DNA from: Dietzia natronolimnaea
Lineage (GTDB): Bacteria; Actinomycetota; Actinomycetes; Mycobacteriales; Mycobacteriaceae
Assembly (NCBI RefSeq): GCF_039525805.1
Contig: NZ_BAAAHZ010000002.1
Direction: 5' to 3' (one strand)
DNA: 64,000 bases
A program made the position numbers and the translations under genes. Below are positions 18,028 to 25,701 of this stretch, piece by piece; position 1 is the stretch's first letter, and every line of letters begins with the position of its first letter. A model generated the notes under the pieces. It saw nothing but the letters and a program-made list of their open reading frames with translations, searched no databases and had not been told where the DNA came from.

Positions 18028-18033
18028 CATAAT
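18028..18033 (+). promoter_or_regulatory. -10 box of a leaderless promoter (rhodanese gene)
   Basis: CATAAT is followed after 8 nt by the ATG at 18042, and no ribosome-binding site lies between. This is the arrangement expected when transcription begins at or next to the start codon. Confidence 0.5.
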
Positions 18034-18041
18034 CAGGGCCC

Positions 18042-18458
18042 ATGAGCGATTACGCCGGGGACCTCGCGCCGCGACAGGCGTGGGATCTGCTCGCCTCCGA
18101 CCCCTCCGCCGTCCTGGTGGACGTGCGCACGAGCGCCGAGTGGCAGTGGGTCGGCGGCGCCGACCTGTCGGAGTTGGGCAGGCGCGCGGTGGGAATCGAG
18201 TGGATGACCTCGGCGGGCGAGCCCAACCACCGCTTCCTGGAGCAGCTCGGCCAGGCGGGCGTGGGCGCCGACACGCCGGTCCTGTTCCTGTGCCGCAGCG
18301 GGCACCGGTCGGCCGCCGCCGCGAGCGCCGCCACCGCCGCCGGTCTGGGCCCCGCCTACAACGTGGCCGAGGGATTCGAGGGCGACCCGGACGCGGCGGG
18401 CCACCGCGGTTCGGTCAACGGGTGGAAGGTCGCGGGGCTGCCCTGGCGACAGTCCTGA
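18042..18458 (+). CDS. Rhodanese-like sulfurtransferase
   Basis: 138 residues, one rhodanese domain. It starts with AWDLLASDPSAVLVDVRTSAEW and has the active-site loop FLCRSGHRSAAA with the catalytic Cys that carries a persulfide. It probably handles sulfane sulfur in the cytoplasm. It stands directly before metZ (49 bp gap), as Rv0390 does before Rv0391 in M. tuberculosis, so a link to sulfide supply for homocysteine synthesis is a reasonable inference. Confidence 0.92.
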   Translation: MSDYAGDLAPRQAWDLLASDPSAVLVDVRTSAEWQWVGGADLSELGRRAVGIEWMTSAGEPNHRFLEQLGQAGVGADTPVLFLCRSGHRSAAAASAATAAGLGPAYNVAEGFEGDPDAAGHRGSVNGWKVAGLPWRQS

Positions 18459-18507
18459 CCCGGCCCGGCCCGCCAGAGCACCACCGACGACACCAAGAAA
18501 GCAGCGG

Positions 18508-19716
18508 ATGAAAAACAACGAGCTCCCCGACGGACTCCACCCCGACACCCTGGGGGTACGGGCCGGGCAGATGCGCACCGGTTTCGAGGAGACCGCCGAG
18601 CCGATGTTCCTCAACTCCGGCTACGTCTACGAGTCGGCGGAGGCGGCCGAGGCGTCGTTCAACGGGGACCTCCAGCGGTTCGTGTACTCCCGCTACGGCA
18701 ACCCGACCGTGGCGATGTTCCAGGAGCGCCTGCGGCAGATCGAGGGCGCCGAGGCGTGCTTCGCCACCAGCTCCGGCATGTCGGCGGTGTTCGTCTCGCT
18801 GGCCGCGCTGCTGGGCAACGGCTCCCGGCTGGTGGCCTCCCGAGCGCTGTTCGGCTCGTGCTTCGTGATCTGCAACGAGATCCTGCCGCGCTGGGGCGTG
18901 GAGACGGTGTTCGTGGACGGCTCCGACCTGGACCAGTGGCGCGAGGCGCTGAGCGAGCCGACTGGCGCCGTGTTCTTCGAGACCCCCTCCAACCCCATGC
19001 AGGAGCTGGTGGACGTGCGCGCGGTCTGCGAGCTGGCGCACGCGGCCGGCGCGCAGGTGGTGGTGGACAACGTCTTCGCCACCGTCCTGCACCAGAAGCC
19101 GCTCGAGCTGGGCGCGGACATCGTGGTCTACTCCACCACCAAGCACATCGACGGCCAGGGCCGCGTTCTGGGCGGGGCCGTGCTGGGGCCGGAGGAGTAC
19201 ATCTCCGGACCCGTGCAGAACCTGATGCGTCATGCCGGGTTCGGCATGAGCGCGTTCAACGCCTGGGTGCTGCTCAAGGGCCTGGAGACCATGAGCCTGC
19301 GGGTCGAGCGCATGTCCGCCAACGCGCTGGAGGTGGCGCAGTTCCTCGAGTCGCACGACGCGGTGGACTGGGTGCGGTACTCGATGCTGCCCTCGCACCC
19401 GCAGTACGACCTGGCCACCGAGCAGATGTCGGGCGGCGGTTCGGTCGTGACGTTCGGCCTGAAGTTCGACGACGACGAGGTGGACCGGGGCAAGCAGCGC
19501 TGCTTCTCACTCCTCAACGCGCTGAGGGTCATCGACATCTCCAACAACCTCGGTGACGCCAAGTCCCTGGTGACCCATCCGGCGACCACCACCCATGCGT
19601 CGATGGAGCCGGAGGCGCGCGCCGCGGTGGGTATCACCGACAATGTCGTCCGCCTCTCGGTGGGGCTGGAATTCGCCGGAGACCTCATCGAGGACTTGCG
19701 TAGGGGTCTAAACTAA
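18508..19716 (+). CDS. metZ: O-succinylhomoserine sulfhydrylase
   Basis: 402 residues, Cys/Met-metabolism PLP family. It joins O-succinylhomoserine with sulfide to give homocysteine for methionine. Motifs are the tetramer arm FVYSRYGNPTVAMFQERLRQ, ATSSGMSAVF, FFETPSNPMQELVD, the PLP lysine in VYSTTKHIDGQGR, MSGGGSVVTFGL and the substrate-binding region SLVTHPATTTHA. The start (MKNNELPDGLHPDTLGVRAG) is preceded by AAGAAAG-type purines. Downstream of the rhodanese, probably one operon. Its last codons contain the promoter of the next gene. Confidence 0.96.
   Translation: MKNNELPDGLHPDTLGVRAGQMRTGFEETAEPMFLNSGYVYESAEAAEASFNGDLQRFVYSRYGNPTVAMFQERLRQIEGAEACFATSSGMSAVFVSLAALLGNGSRLVASRALFGSCFVICNEILPRWGVETVFVDGSDLDQWREALSEPTGAVFFETPSNPMQELVDVRAVCELAHAAGAQVVVDNVFATVLHQKPLELGADIVVYSTTKHIDGQGRVLGGAVLGPEEYISGPVQNLMRHAGFGMSAFNAWVLLKGLETMSLRVERMSANALEVAQFLESHDAVDWVRYSMLPSHPQYDLATEQMSGGGSVVTFGLKFDDDEVDRGKQRCFSLLNALRVIDISNNLGDAKSLVTHPATTTHASMEPEARAAVGITDNVVRLSVGLEFAGDLIEDLRRGLN
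19709..19714 (+). promoter_or_regulatory. -10 box of a leaderless promoter overlapping the metZ stop
   Basis: TAAACT spans the last metZ codons and is followed 7 nt later by the ATG at 19722, with an A/T-rich initiator (aagtttt) and no ribosome site. It gives the glycosyltransferase-like gene its own start despite a gap of only 5 bp after metZ. Confidence 0.55.
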
Positions 19717-19721
19717 GTTTT

Positions 19722-20861
19722 ATGCGGTCACATGGCGGCGCGTCCCGGACGAGGGTGGCGGTGCTGCCCGCCGCGCACCCGGCCGTCCGCCGCATCACGG
19801 GGTTGGCGTCGTCGGGCCTCCTCGAGATGGTCCCGATGCGCCCGGGCGTGGTCAACGGTGAATCCCACCCGGGCACGTACGTGAAGGACGACGGCCCGGC
19901 CCCCGACCGCGACCTCGATCACGTGGACGTGGCCCACGTGCACTTCGGCTACGACTACCTGGATCCGGAGAGCGCCCGGGACGTCATCGAGCACCTGTCC
20001 CACGCCGGGGTCCCGATGGTGCTGACCGTGCACGACATCGTCTACCCCTCCCACGAGGACTCCGAGCCGCACCGGGGGTACACCGGAACTCTGGTCGGCG
20101 CGGCTGTGCAGGTACTCACCCTGACCGAGGTCGCGGCGCGGGAGCTGTGGGTGCGGTGGGGTGTGGAGGCGATGGTGGTTCCGCATCCCCGGCTGCTCGA
20201 CGAGGCCGAGATCTCGTCGGCCATCCGCGCGTCCAAGCACCTCCGGGCACCCGGGGACACCGTCGTGGGTGTGCTGCTGGAACGGATGGGCGAGAACATC
20301 GAGGGGCCCGAGCTCCTCGACCTGCTGGCGCCGGTGGCGACCGGCCGGCGGAACGCGCACCTGCGGATCGTGGTGGAGGCGCAGGCGTGGCGTGACGCGT
20401 GTGGTGAGGACCGGGAGAGCGGTGGGCACCACCTGGTGGCCGAGCTCGCGGCGGAGGGCGGGTGGGAATCCGTGCGGCTGATCCGCTACGAGGCCCGCGA
20501 CCTGGGGCCCGTGCTCGCCGAGTTCGCCGCCCTGGACGTGTGCGTGCTGCCGTATCGTTTCGCCACGCATTCCACCTGGCTGGAGCTGTGCCGGGACCTG
20601 GGGGTGACGCCCGTGCTGCCGGCCGTGGGCTTCCTCCGCGAGCAGTGGTTCGACCGCTGCGACCCGGACGAGCACTCGGGTGAGGTGTACGACCCCCGCG
20701 ACCCCGGCACGTTGACCTGGGCGGTGCGCACGGCCATCGACGAACCCCGGTCGCCGCCGCCGCGCGTCGAGGGCGCGGATCCGGGGAAGGTCATGGCCGC
20801 GCACGAGCAGGCGTACCGGATGGCCGCGCGACGGCGTGAGGCGATCCAGGAGGGTTCCTGA
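19722..20861 (+). CDS. Glycosyltransferase-like protein (GT-B / family 4-like)
   Basis: 379 residues. The first half holds a Rossmann-like donor or acceptor domain (TRVAVLPAAHPAVRRITGLA, VDVAHVHFGYDYLDPESARD, GVPMVLTVHDIVYPSHEDSE); the second includes VVGVLLERMGENIEGPELLD, a beta-alpha stretch and an EFAALDVCVLPYRFATHSTW motif resembling the D-V-x-V-x-P-S-x region of GT4 enzymes. The canonical E-x7-E donor site is not obvious, so activity is uncertain. H-x-H-F-G-Y in the N-domain is typical of GT4-like proteins. Substrate unknown. Confidence 0.65.
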   Translation: MRSHGGASRTRVAVLPAAHPAVRRITGLASSGLLEMVPMRPGVVNGESHPGTYVKDDGPAPDRDLDHVDVAHVHFGYDYLDPESARDVIEHLSHAGVPMVLTVHDIVYPSHEDSEPHRGYTGTLVGAAVQVLTLTEVAARELWVRWGVEAMVVPHPRLLDEAEISSAIRASKHLRAPGDTVVGVLLERMGENIEGPELLDLLAPVATGRRNAHLRIVVEAQAWRDACGEDRESGGHHLVAELAAEGGWESVRLIRYEARDLGPVLAEFAALDVCVLPYRFATHSTWLELCRDLGVTPVLPAVGFLREQWFDRCDPDEHSGEVYDPRDPGTLTWAVRTAIDEPRSPPPRVEGADPGKVMAAHEQAYRMAARRREAIQEGS

Positions 20862-20876
20862 ACCGGGCCGCGCGTG

Positions 20877-21506
20877 TCAGGTTCCGGCGTCCGCGCGGGT
20901 GATCTCGATGGGCCAGGCGAGCATCAGTACCGAGTCGGGCGCCGGGGACGCCGAGTCCATGCTCAGCTCCAGGCACACGGTGACGGGAGCTCCCGGGGTG
21001 GTGCGGGTGGCGGCCGGCAACACCAGGGGCTCGTCGACGGTGGCGGCGTCCACCGGCTCCGGAAGTGTCGTGTCACCGGCCAGGATGCTGGGCGTGCCAC
21101 TGCTGAACGTGGGCGCGGCGCAGGCGCCACCGCTGGTGGTGACGGCCCGGATCCGGACGTCGGCGGCGGTCGTGGGGTCGCCCTCCACCAGCGCGCCCCT
21201 GCCGATCATCACGTGGGCCTCCGAGCGGGAGTCGACGCTCGTCCGCAGGGTCAGGGGCTGGTAGGCGGAACGGTTGCGGAGCGCGGCGGTGTCCACGCGG
21301 ACGGGGAAGTGCCCGCCGTAGGTGGAGATGGGTGCGGTCCAGGTGGTGCCGAAGTCGGTGGAGGCCTGCACTGACCAGGAGGAGCTGCGCAGCGCCGACT
21401 CGCGGGCATCGTCCCCGCGGTCCTGCAGGATCACCGTGGCGCCGAGCGCACAGGCGGAAGCGGAGCCGAGGGCGACCAGCGCGGTGGCCGCGTGTCGAAT
21501 CCGCAT
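20877..21506 (-). CDS. Exported protein of unknown function (alternate-signal/TasA-like features)
   Basis: 209 residues from the ATG at 21506, which follows GGAGGAG closely; longer in-frame starts lack such a site. A signal or anchor helix (HAATALVALGSASACALGAT) precedes a beta-rich domain starting SSWSVQASTDFGTTW and containing AYQPLTLRTSVDSRSEAHVM, a pattern I associate with SipW-dependent/TasA-like or alternate-signal exported proteins of Corynebacteriales. Two cysteines (GGACAAPT, VTVCLEL) may pair. No partner gene (fibre subunit or special signal peptidase) is adjacent. It is convergent with the glycosyltransferase-like gene. Confidence 0.65.
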   Translation of the reverse strand: MRIRHAATALVALGSASACALGATVILQDRGDDARESALRSSSWSVQASTDFGTTWTAPISTYGGHFPVRVDTAALRNRSAYQPLTLRTSVDSRSEAHVMIGRGALVEGDPTTAADVRIRAVTTSGGACAAPTFSSGTPSILAGDTTLPEPVDAATVDEPLVLPAATRTTPGAPVTVCLELSMDSASPAPDSVLMLAWPIEITRADAGT

Positions 21507-21977
21507 AGCTCCTCCGAAAACCATCACACGGCGATCGGTCCGGAGGAGGGGCTCCGGTACGGGCTGGCCCGACATGATCGCCGCCTTATCCAGAGTATGG
21601 TCGCCAGTGGCCGAATCGTTACGACCGCCCCCGGCGAGTGGCAAATCTCACACCGATATCGGCATGTCGCGCCTCGTGTCAGCGGATGTAGACGATCGTC
21701 CCGGTCACCTGGTTGACGGCGGCCCACCGCCACCCGTGAGATCTCCGTCTGTGGCGGCATCCTCCAACACTTCGGATCACCTGAAGGCGGTACTTGGGGA
21801 GGAGTACGTAGCTGACTGCGGGTTTCAGCAATTCGGGAGTGAAGTGCGAGGTCGCTAGGCTGAGACCCCACGGCTGTCAAGTCCGGACCTCCGGCGCGAC
21901 GGCGCTGGCATACTCGGTTGCAGTGCCCCGACCGCCGCGTCGGTGAAGTCACTCACACAACCCACGAGGAGTCGTCG
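21507..21977. other. 471-bp divergent intergenic region before fgd
   Basis: No convincing gene on either strand; the longest frames have non-coding composition. It contains a perfect 10-bp palindrome CCGATATCGG (21653-21662), candidate -10 boxes for fgd (TAGGCT at 21856 and CATACT at 21909) and a -10-like sequence facing the exported-protein gene near 21586-21600. fgd has a proper GAGGAG ribosome site, so its leader is real, about 60-110 nt. The region may be a gene remnant, but nothing recognisable remains. Confidence 0.5.
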
Positions 21978-22997
21978 ATGCCCCCCACCTCCGCCCTGAA
22001 GCTCGGTTACAAGGCCTCGGCCGAGCAGTTCGGCCCGCGCGACCTGGTCGAGTACGCGGTCCTGGCGGAGCAGGCGGGCATGGACTCGGCCACGGTCTCG
22101 GACCATTTCCAACCGTGGCGCCACGACGGCGGCCACGCCCCGTTCTCCCTGGCGTGGATGACGGCCGTGGGGGAGCGCACCGAGCGGCTGCAGCTGGGCA
22201 CCTCCGTGCTCACCCCCACGTTCCGCTACAACCCGGCGGTGCTCGCGCAGGCCTTCGCCACCATGGCGTGCCTCTACCCGGACCGCATCTTCCTCGGCGT
22301 GGGCACCGGCGAGGCGCTCAACGAGATCGCCACGGGCCACCAGGGGCAGTGGCCGGAGTTCAAGGAGCGGTTCGCCCGCCTGCGCGAGTCAGTCCGGCTC
22401 ATGCGCGAGCTGTGGACCGGCGAGACCACCAACTTCGACGGCGATTTCTACACCACCAAGGATGCGTTCCTCTACGACGTGCCCGAGGGTGGCGTGCCGG
22501 TCTACATCGCCGCCGGCGGACCCGTGGTGGCCAAGTACGCCGGCCGGGTGGGCGACGGCTTCATCTGCACCTCGGGCAAGGGCATGGAGCTCTACACCGA
22601 CAAGCTCCTGCCGGCGGTGGAGGAGGGCGCCGGGATCAACGACCGTGACTCCTCCCGGATCGACCGGATGATCGAGATCAAGATCAGCTACGACCCCGAC
22701 CCGGCCGCGGCCCTGGAGAACTGCCGCTTCTGGGCGCCGCTGTCGCTGACCCCCGAGCAGAAGCACTCCGTGGACTCGCCGCGGGAGATGGAGCGCCTGG
22801 CCGACGAGCTGCCCATCGAGCAGGTCGCCAAGCGCTGGATCGTCGCCTCGGACCCCGACGACGCCGTGGCGCAGGTCAAGCAGTACGTCGACGCGGGCCT
22901 GAACCACCTCGTGTTCCACGCGCCGGGCCACGACCAGAAGCGGTTCCTGGACCTGTTCAAGACCGACCTCGAGCCGCGGTTGCGTGACCTGGCGTGA
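21978..22997 (+). CDS. fgd: F420-dependent glucose-6-phosphate dehydrogenase
   Basis: 339 residues from the ATG at 21978 (GAGGAG 7 nt upstream). Luciferase-like TIM barrel. LKLGYKASAEQFGPRDLVEY, SDHFQPWRHDGGHAPFSLAW (His at the F420 site and catalytic region), RLQLGTSVLTPTFRYNPAVL, FLGVGTGEALNEIATG and VYIAAGGPVVAKYAGRVGDG match Fgd1. The enzyme oxidises glucose 6-phosphate to 6-phosphogluconolactone and reduces coenzyme F420, so the organism must make F420. In M. tuberculosis fgd1 directly precedes pta-ackA; here about 6 kb is inserted between them. The next gene overlaps by 4 bp (GTGA). Confidence 0.96.
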   Translation: MPPTSALKLGYKASAEQFGPRDLVEYAVLAEQAGMDSATVSDHFQPWRHDGGHAPFSLAWMTAVGERTERLQLGTSVLTPTFRYNPAVLAQAFATMACLYPDRIFLGVGTGEALNEIATGHQGQWPEFKERFARLRESVRLMRELWTGETTNFDGDFYTTKDAFLYDVPEGGVPVYIAAGGPVVAKYAGRVGDGFICTSGKGMELYTDKLLPAVEEGAGINDRDSSRIDRMIEIKISYDPDPAAALENCRFWAPLSLTPEQKHSVDSPREMERLADELPIEQVAKRWIVASDPDDAVAQVKQYVDAGLNHLVFHAPGHDQKRFLDLFKTDLEPRLRDLA

Positions 22998-23632
22998 GCG
23001 ACGCGAGCACCGTCCCGGGCCCGGACAAGGCTGACCTCTCCGGCCTCGAGGGTCTCCTCGACGTGGCCGAGTCGGTCCGCGTCCTGCGCTACCCGCACGA
23101 GACGGAGGCCGACGAGGAGGGTCAGACCACGGAGTGGCACTGCGACATCGTCGTCGTCGACAACGTCCCCGCGCCCGGGTTCACCACCTACGCCACCGTC
23201 GGCGCCCGGGAGCTCCCCACCAACGTCACCACGCCCGACGGTCGGCAGATCCGCAGTGAGTTCGTCACCGTCGGCCGCACCGGACACCGCGCCATGGCCG
23301 ACGTCCTGGACGCGTGCGCTCTGGCCGTGGCCACCGGGTCCATCCACGTGGCACCGGGCGCGGTGATCCCCGGCGCGGTGGGGCTCGTCGACTCCGGCCG
23401 ACGCTGCGAGCACCTGGTCCTCACCCCGCCGTTCCTGTGGCCCGACCTGCAGGTGGTCGACGAGACCGGCGGCCCGGACGGCACCGGACCACTGCTCACC
23501 CGGCTGCAGGCCGTCCCGATCACCTCCGCCGAGATGTCGGCGGTCGCCCGCGACGGCGCCGACGCGCTGTTCGAGCTCCTCGACGCCGCCGACGCCGATG
23601 TGACCAACCCGGACCGGTCGAGCGTGGTGTGA
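22994..23632 (+). CDS. Suppressor-of-fused (SUFU) domain protein
   Basis: 212 residues from the GTG at 22994, overlapping the fgd stop. The bacterial SUFU pattern is present: WHCDIVVVDNVPAPGFTTYA (His-Cys and the Thr-Thr-x-Ala-T-V-G strand), a central helix MADVLDACALAVATGSIHVA, LVLTPPFLWPDLQVVDETGG, LLTRLQAVPITSAEMSAVAR and a final helix GADALFELLDA. Many bacterial SUFU proteins are thought to be immunity or antitoxin proteins in polymorphic toxin systems, but no toxin is adjacent. Coupling to fgd suggests another role. The function is open. Confidence 0.75.
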   Translation: MSDASTVPGPDKADLSGLEGLLDVAESVRVLRYPHETEADEEGQTTEWHCDIVVVDNVPAPGFTTYATVGARELPTNVTTPDGRQIRSEFVTVGRTGHRAMADVLDACALAVATGSIHVAPGAVIPGAVGLVDSGRRCEHLVLTPPFLWPDLQVVDETGGPDGTGPLLTRLQAVPITSAEMSAVARDGADALFELLDAADADVTNPDRSSVV

Positions 23633-23635
23633 GGC

Positions 23636-24232
23636 GTGACGTCTCCCCGCGGGACCGCCGGTAGGTCCGTCCGGGTACTCGACACGGCCGCCGGCCGGAT
23701 GATCGTCGAGGCCACCCCTCAAGGCCTGGCGCGCCTGGACCAGGTGGGGCCGGACCCGAGTGGCGTGGACGGGGACGTCGTGTCGTGGCTGGCCGTGGAA
23801 CCGTCCGACGACGACGAGGTGAACAGGTCCGAGCCCGGCGCGGCCGCAGAGCACCTCGACCGGGTGGCGGACCAGCTCGAGGCCTACTGTGCGGGCCGGT
23901 TGCGTGAGTTCACCGTTCCGGTGGACTGGGCCGCCGCCGGTGTGCACGACGAGTTCTCCCGCGAGGCATACCGCGAGATCCAGCACATCCCGTACGGGGA
24001 GACCTCGACCTACGGGCAGGTCAGCGTGGACGCGGGCCGGCCCCGCAACGCCCGCCGGGTGGGGCGGTTGTGCACCCTCGTGCCGGTGCCGTTCGTCATC
24101 CCGGTGCACCGGGTGATCCGCGCCGACGGCGGGATGGGCAACTGTCCCGAGTACCGCCTCCGACTCCTCGAGCACGAGCGGCGCAACCTCACGGCCGCGG
24201 CCCCGGTGCCGTTCCCCGGCGGTGCGATCTAG
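23636..24232 (+). CDS. Alkyltransferase-like protein (Ogt/MGMT homologue lacking the active-site cysteine)
   Basis: 198 residues from the GTG at 23636. Residues 95-180 match the C-terminal domain of O6-alkylguanine-DNA alkyltransferases: FSREAYREIQHIPYGETSTY, GQVSVDAGRPRNARRVGRL, then VPFVIPVHRVIRADGGMGNC and YRLRLLEHERRN. In active enzymes the motif is P-C-H-R-V; here it reads P-V-H-R-V, so alkyl transfer to Cys is impossible. A reduced N-terminal domain (20-90) is retained, unlike the roughly 110-residue classic ATL proteins. ATL proteins bind alkylated guanine and hand it to nucleotide excision repair. The gene follows the SUFU gene by 3 bp, in one operon with fgd. Confidence 0.8.
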   Translation: MTSPRGTAGRSVRVLDTAAGRMIVEATPQGLARLDQVGPDPSGVDGDVVSWLAVEPSDDDEVNRSEPGAAAEHLDRVADQLEAYCAGRLREFTVPVDWAAAGVHDEFSREAYREIQHIPYGETSTYGQVSVDAGRPRNARRVGRLCTLVPVPFVIPVHRVIRADGGMGNCPEYRLRLLEHERRNLTAAAPVPFPGGAI

Positions 24233-24327
24233 CAGGCCGGGTCATCCGAACAGCGGTGGGCACCGAACCACCCCGTGGTTAGTCTGGCGGCAGTCCGACC
24301 GCCGACCACGAACCCGGGGGAGATCCC

Positions 24328-25701
24328 ATGACTGTCGGAGATGTCACCACCGAAGGGCCACAGACGGTTCCGGGGCGCAGCGCCGGGGCCGCGGTCGAGA
24401 AGTACCTGCACGTCCGCCGGCTCACCGACCTGCTGGCCTCCCGTCTCAGCGCCGAGGACCAGGTCCCGCAGTCGATGACCGCCGCCAGCCCCGCGGCCTG
24501 GCACCGGGCGCACACCACGTGGTTCTTCGAGGAGTTCGTGCTGGGTCGGCTGCCGGGCTATTCCTCGCCCGAGCCGGTCTTCCGGTTCCTGTTCAACTCC
24601 TACTACGAGGCCGTCGGCCCGCGGCAGCCCCGACCCCAGCGGGGGCTCATCACCCGCCCGTCGGTGGCGGAGATCGGTGACTTCCGGGCACGCGTCGACG
24701 ACGCGGTGGTGGCCGCGCTCGAGGCGGGCCGGGTCGACGACCGTGGGCTGGAGCTGCTCGAGTTGGGCTGCCACCACGAGCAGCAGCATCAGGAGCTGAT
24801 GCTCATGGATGCCAAACACCTGTTCTCGCACAATCCGACCGACCCCGTCTACGTGCACAGGTCCGCGGACCCGGTCGCCGCGGCGCCGGGGGAGACGGGC
24901 TGGTGTGACCTCGTCGAGGGGGTCGCCCGGGTCGGCGCCGCGGACCCGGCCGACCGCTCCGGGTCTTCCCACGACGATCTGCCCTCCGGCGGCTCCTCCT
25001 ACGACGGCTTCTCCTACGACAACGAGCGCCCGCGTCACCGGGTGTGGATCCCCGGCGGACAGGTGGCGACCCGCCAGATCACGGTGGCCGACTGGAAGAA
25101 ATTCATGGCCGACGGAGGGTACGCCCGCCCCGAGCTGTGGCTCTCCGACGGGTGGGCCGCCGTGCAGGACGAGGGCTGGGACGCACCCGGGTACTGGAGG
25201 CGCGAGGACGGTGCCGGCGGGAGCGCGTCCGCGGGCACCGCCGGGGCGCCCGCCGCCGACGGCGAGTGGACCACCTTCACCCTCTCGGGTCGCCGTCCGG
25301 TCGTGGACGCCGAACCCGTGTGCCACGTGTCTTTCTACGAGGCCGACGCGTACGCCCGGTGGGCCGGGGCCCGCCTGCCCACCGAGTTCGAGTGGGAGGT
25401 CGCCACCGCCGGCTGGGAGATCCGCGACGAGCTCGACCCCGACCGCTGCCACCCGCAACCCGCCACGGATCGGTCGATCGGCGGAGTCTGGGAATGGACC
25501 GCCAGCGCCTACCTGCCCTACCCGGGGTTCGTCACCGAGGAGGGCGCCGCCGGCGAGTACAACGGCAAGTTCATGTCCGACCAGCACGTCCTACGTGGTG
25601 GCAGCGCCCTCACCCCGGCGGGCCACACGCGACCCACCTACCGGAACTTCTTCCCCGCCTCATCCCGGTGGGCGGCGACGGGACTGAGGCTCGCCCGATG
25701 A
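24328..25701 (+). CDS. egtB: Ergothioneine synthase EgtB (sulfoxide synthase)
   Basis: 457 residues. The N-terminal DinB-like domain has AAWHRAHTTWFFEEFVLGRL and LGCHHEQQHQELMLMDAKHL, giving the three histidines for the Fe(II) centre. The C-terminal formylglycine-enzyme-like domain has FSYDNERPRHRVWIPGGQVA, PVCHVSFYEADAYARWAGAR, LPTEFEWEVATAGWE, GGVWEWTASAYLPYPGFV and VLRGGSALTPAGHTRPTYRN. EgtB joins hercynine (trimethylhistidine) to a thiol (gamma-Glu-Cys in mycobacteria) with oxygen. GGGGGAG lies before the ATG and a TTAGTCT -10-like sequence about 45 bp upstream. The stop overlaps egtD by 4 bp. Confidence 0.95.
   Translation: MTVGDVTTEGPQTVPGRSAGAAVEKYLHVRRLTDLLASRLSAEDQVPQSMTAASPAAWHRAHTTWFFEEFVLGRLPGYSSPEPVFRFLFNSYYEAVGPRQPRPQRGLITRPSVAEIGDFRARVDDAVVAALEAGRVDDRGLELLELGCHHEQQHQELMLMDAKHLFSHNPTDPVYVHRSADPVAAAPGETGWCDLVEGVARVGAADPADRSGSSHDDLPSGGSSYDGFSYDNERPRHRVWIPGGQVATRQITVADWKKFMADGGYARPELWLSDGWAAVQDEGWDAPGYWRREDGAGGSASAGTAGAPAADGEWTTFTLSGRRPVVDAEPVCHVSFYEADAYARWAGARLPTEFEWEVATAGWEIRDELDPDRCHPQPATDRSIGGVWEWTASAYLPYPGFVTEEGAAGEYNGKFMSDQHVLRGGSALTPAGHTRPTYRNFFPASSRWAATGLRLAR

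Noticed and set aside
16445..18511. 688-codon frame on the plus strand over the FprA gene
   Set aside because: Shadow of the FprA gene and part of the rhodanese gene; no homology pattern, and translation becomes Arg-rich at the end.
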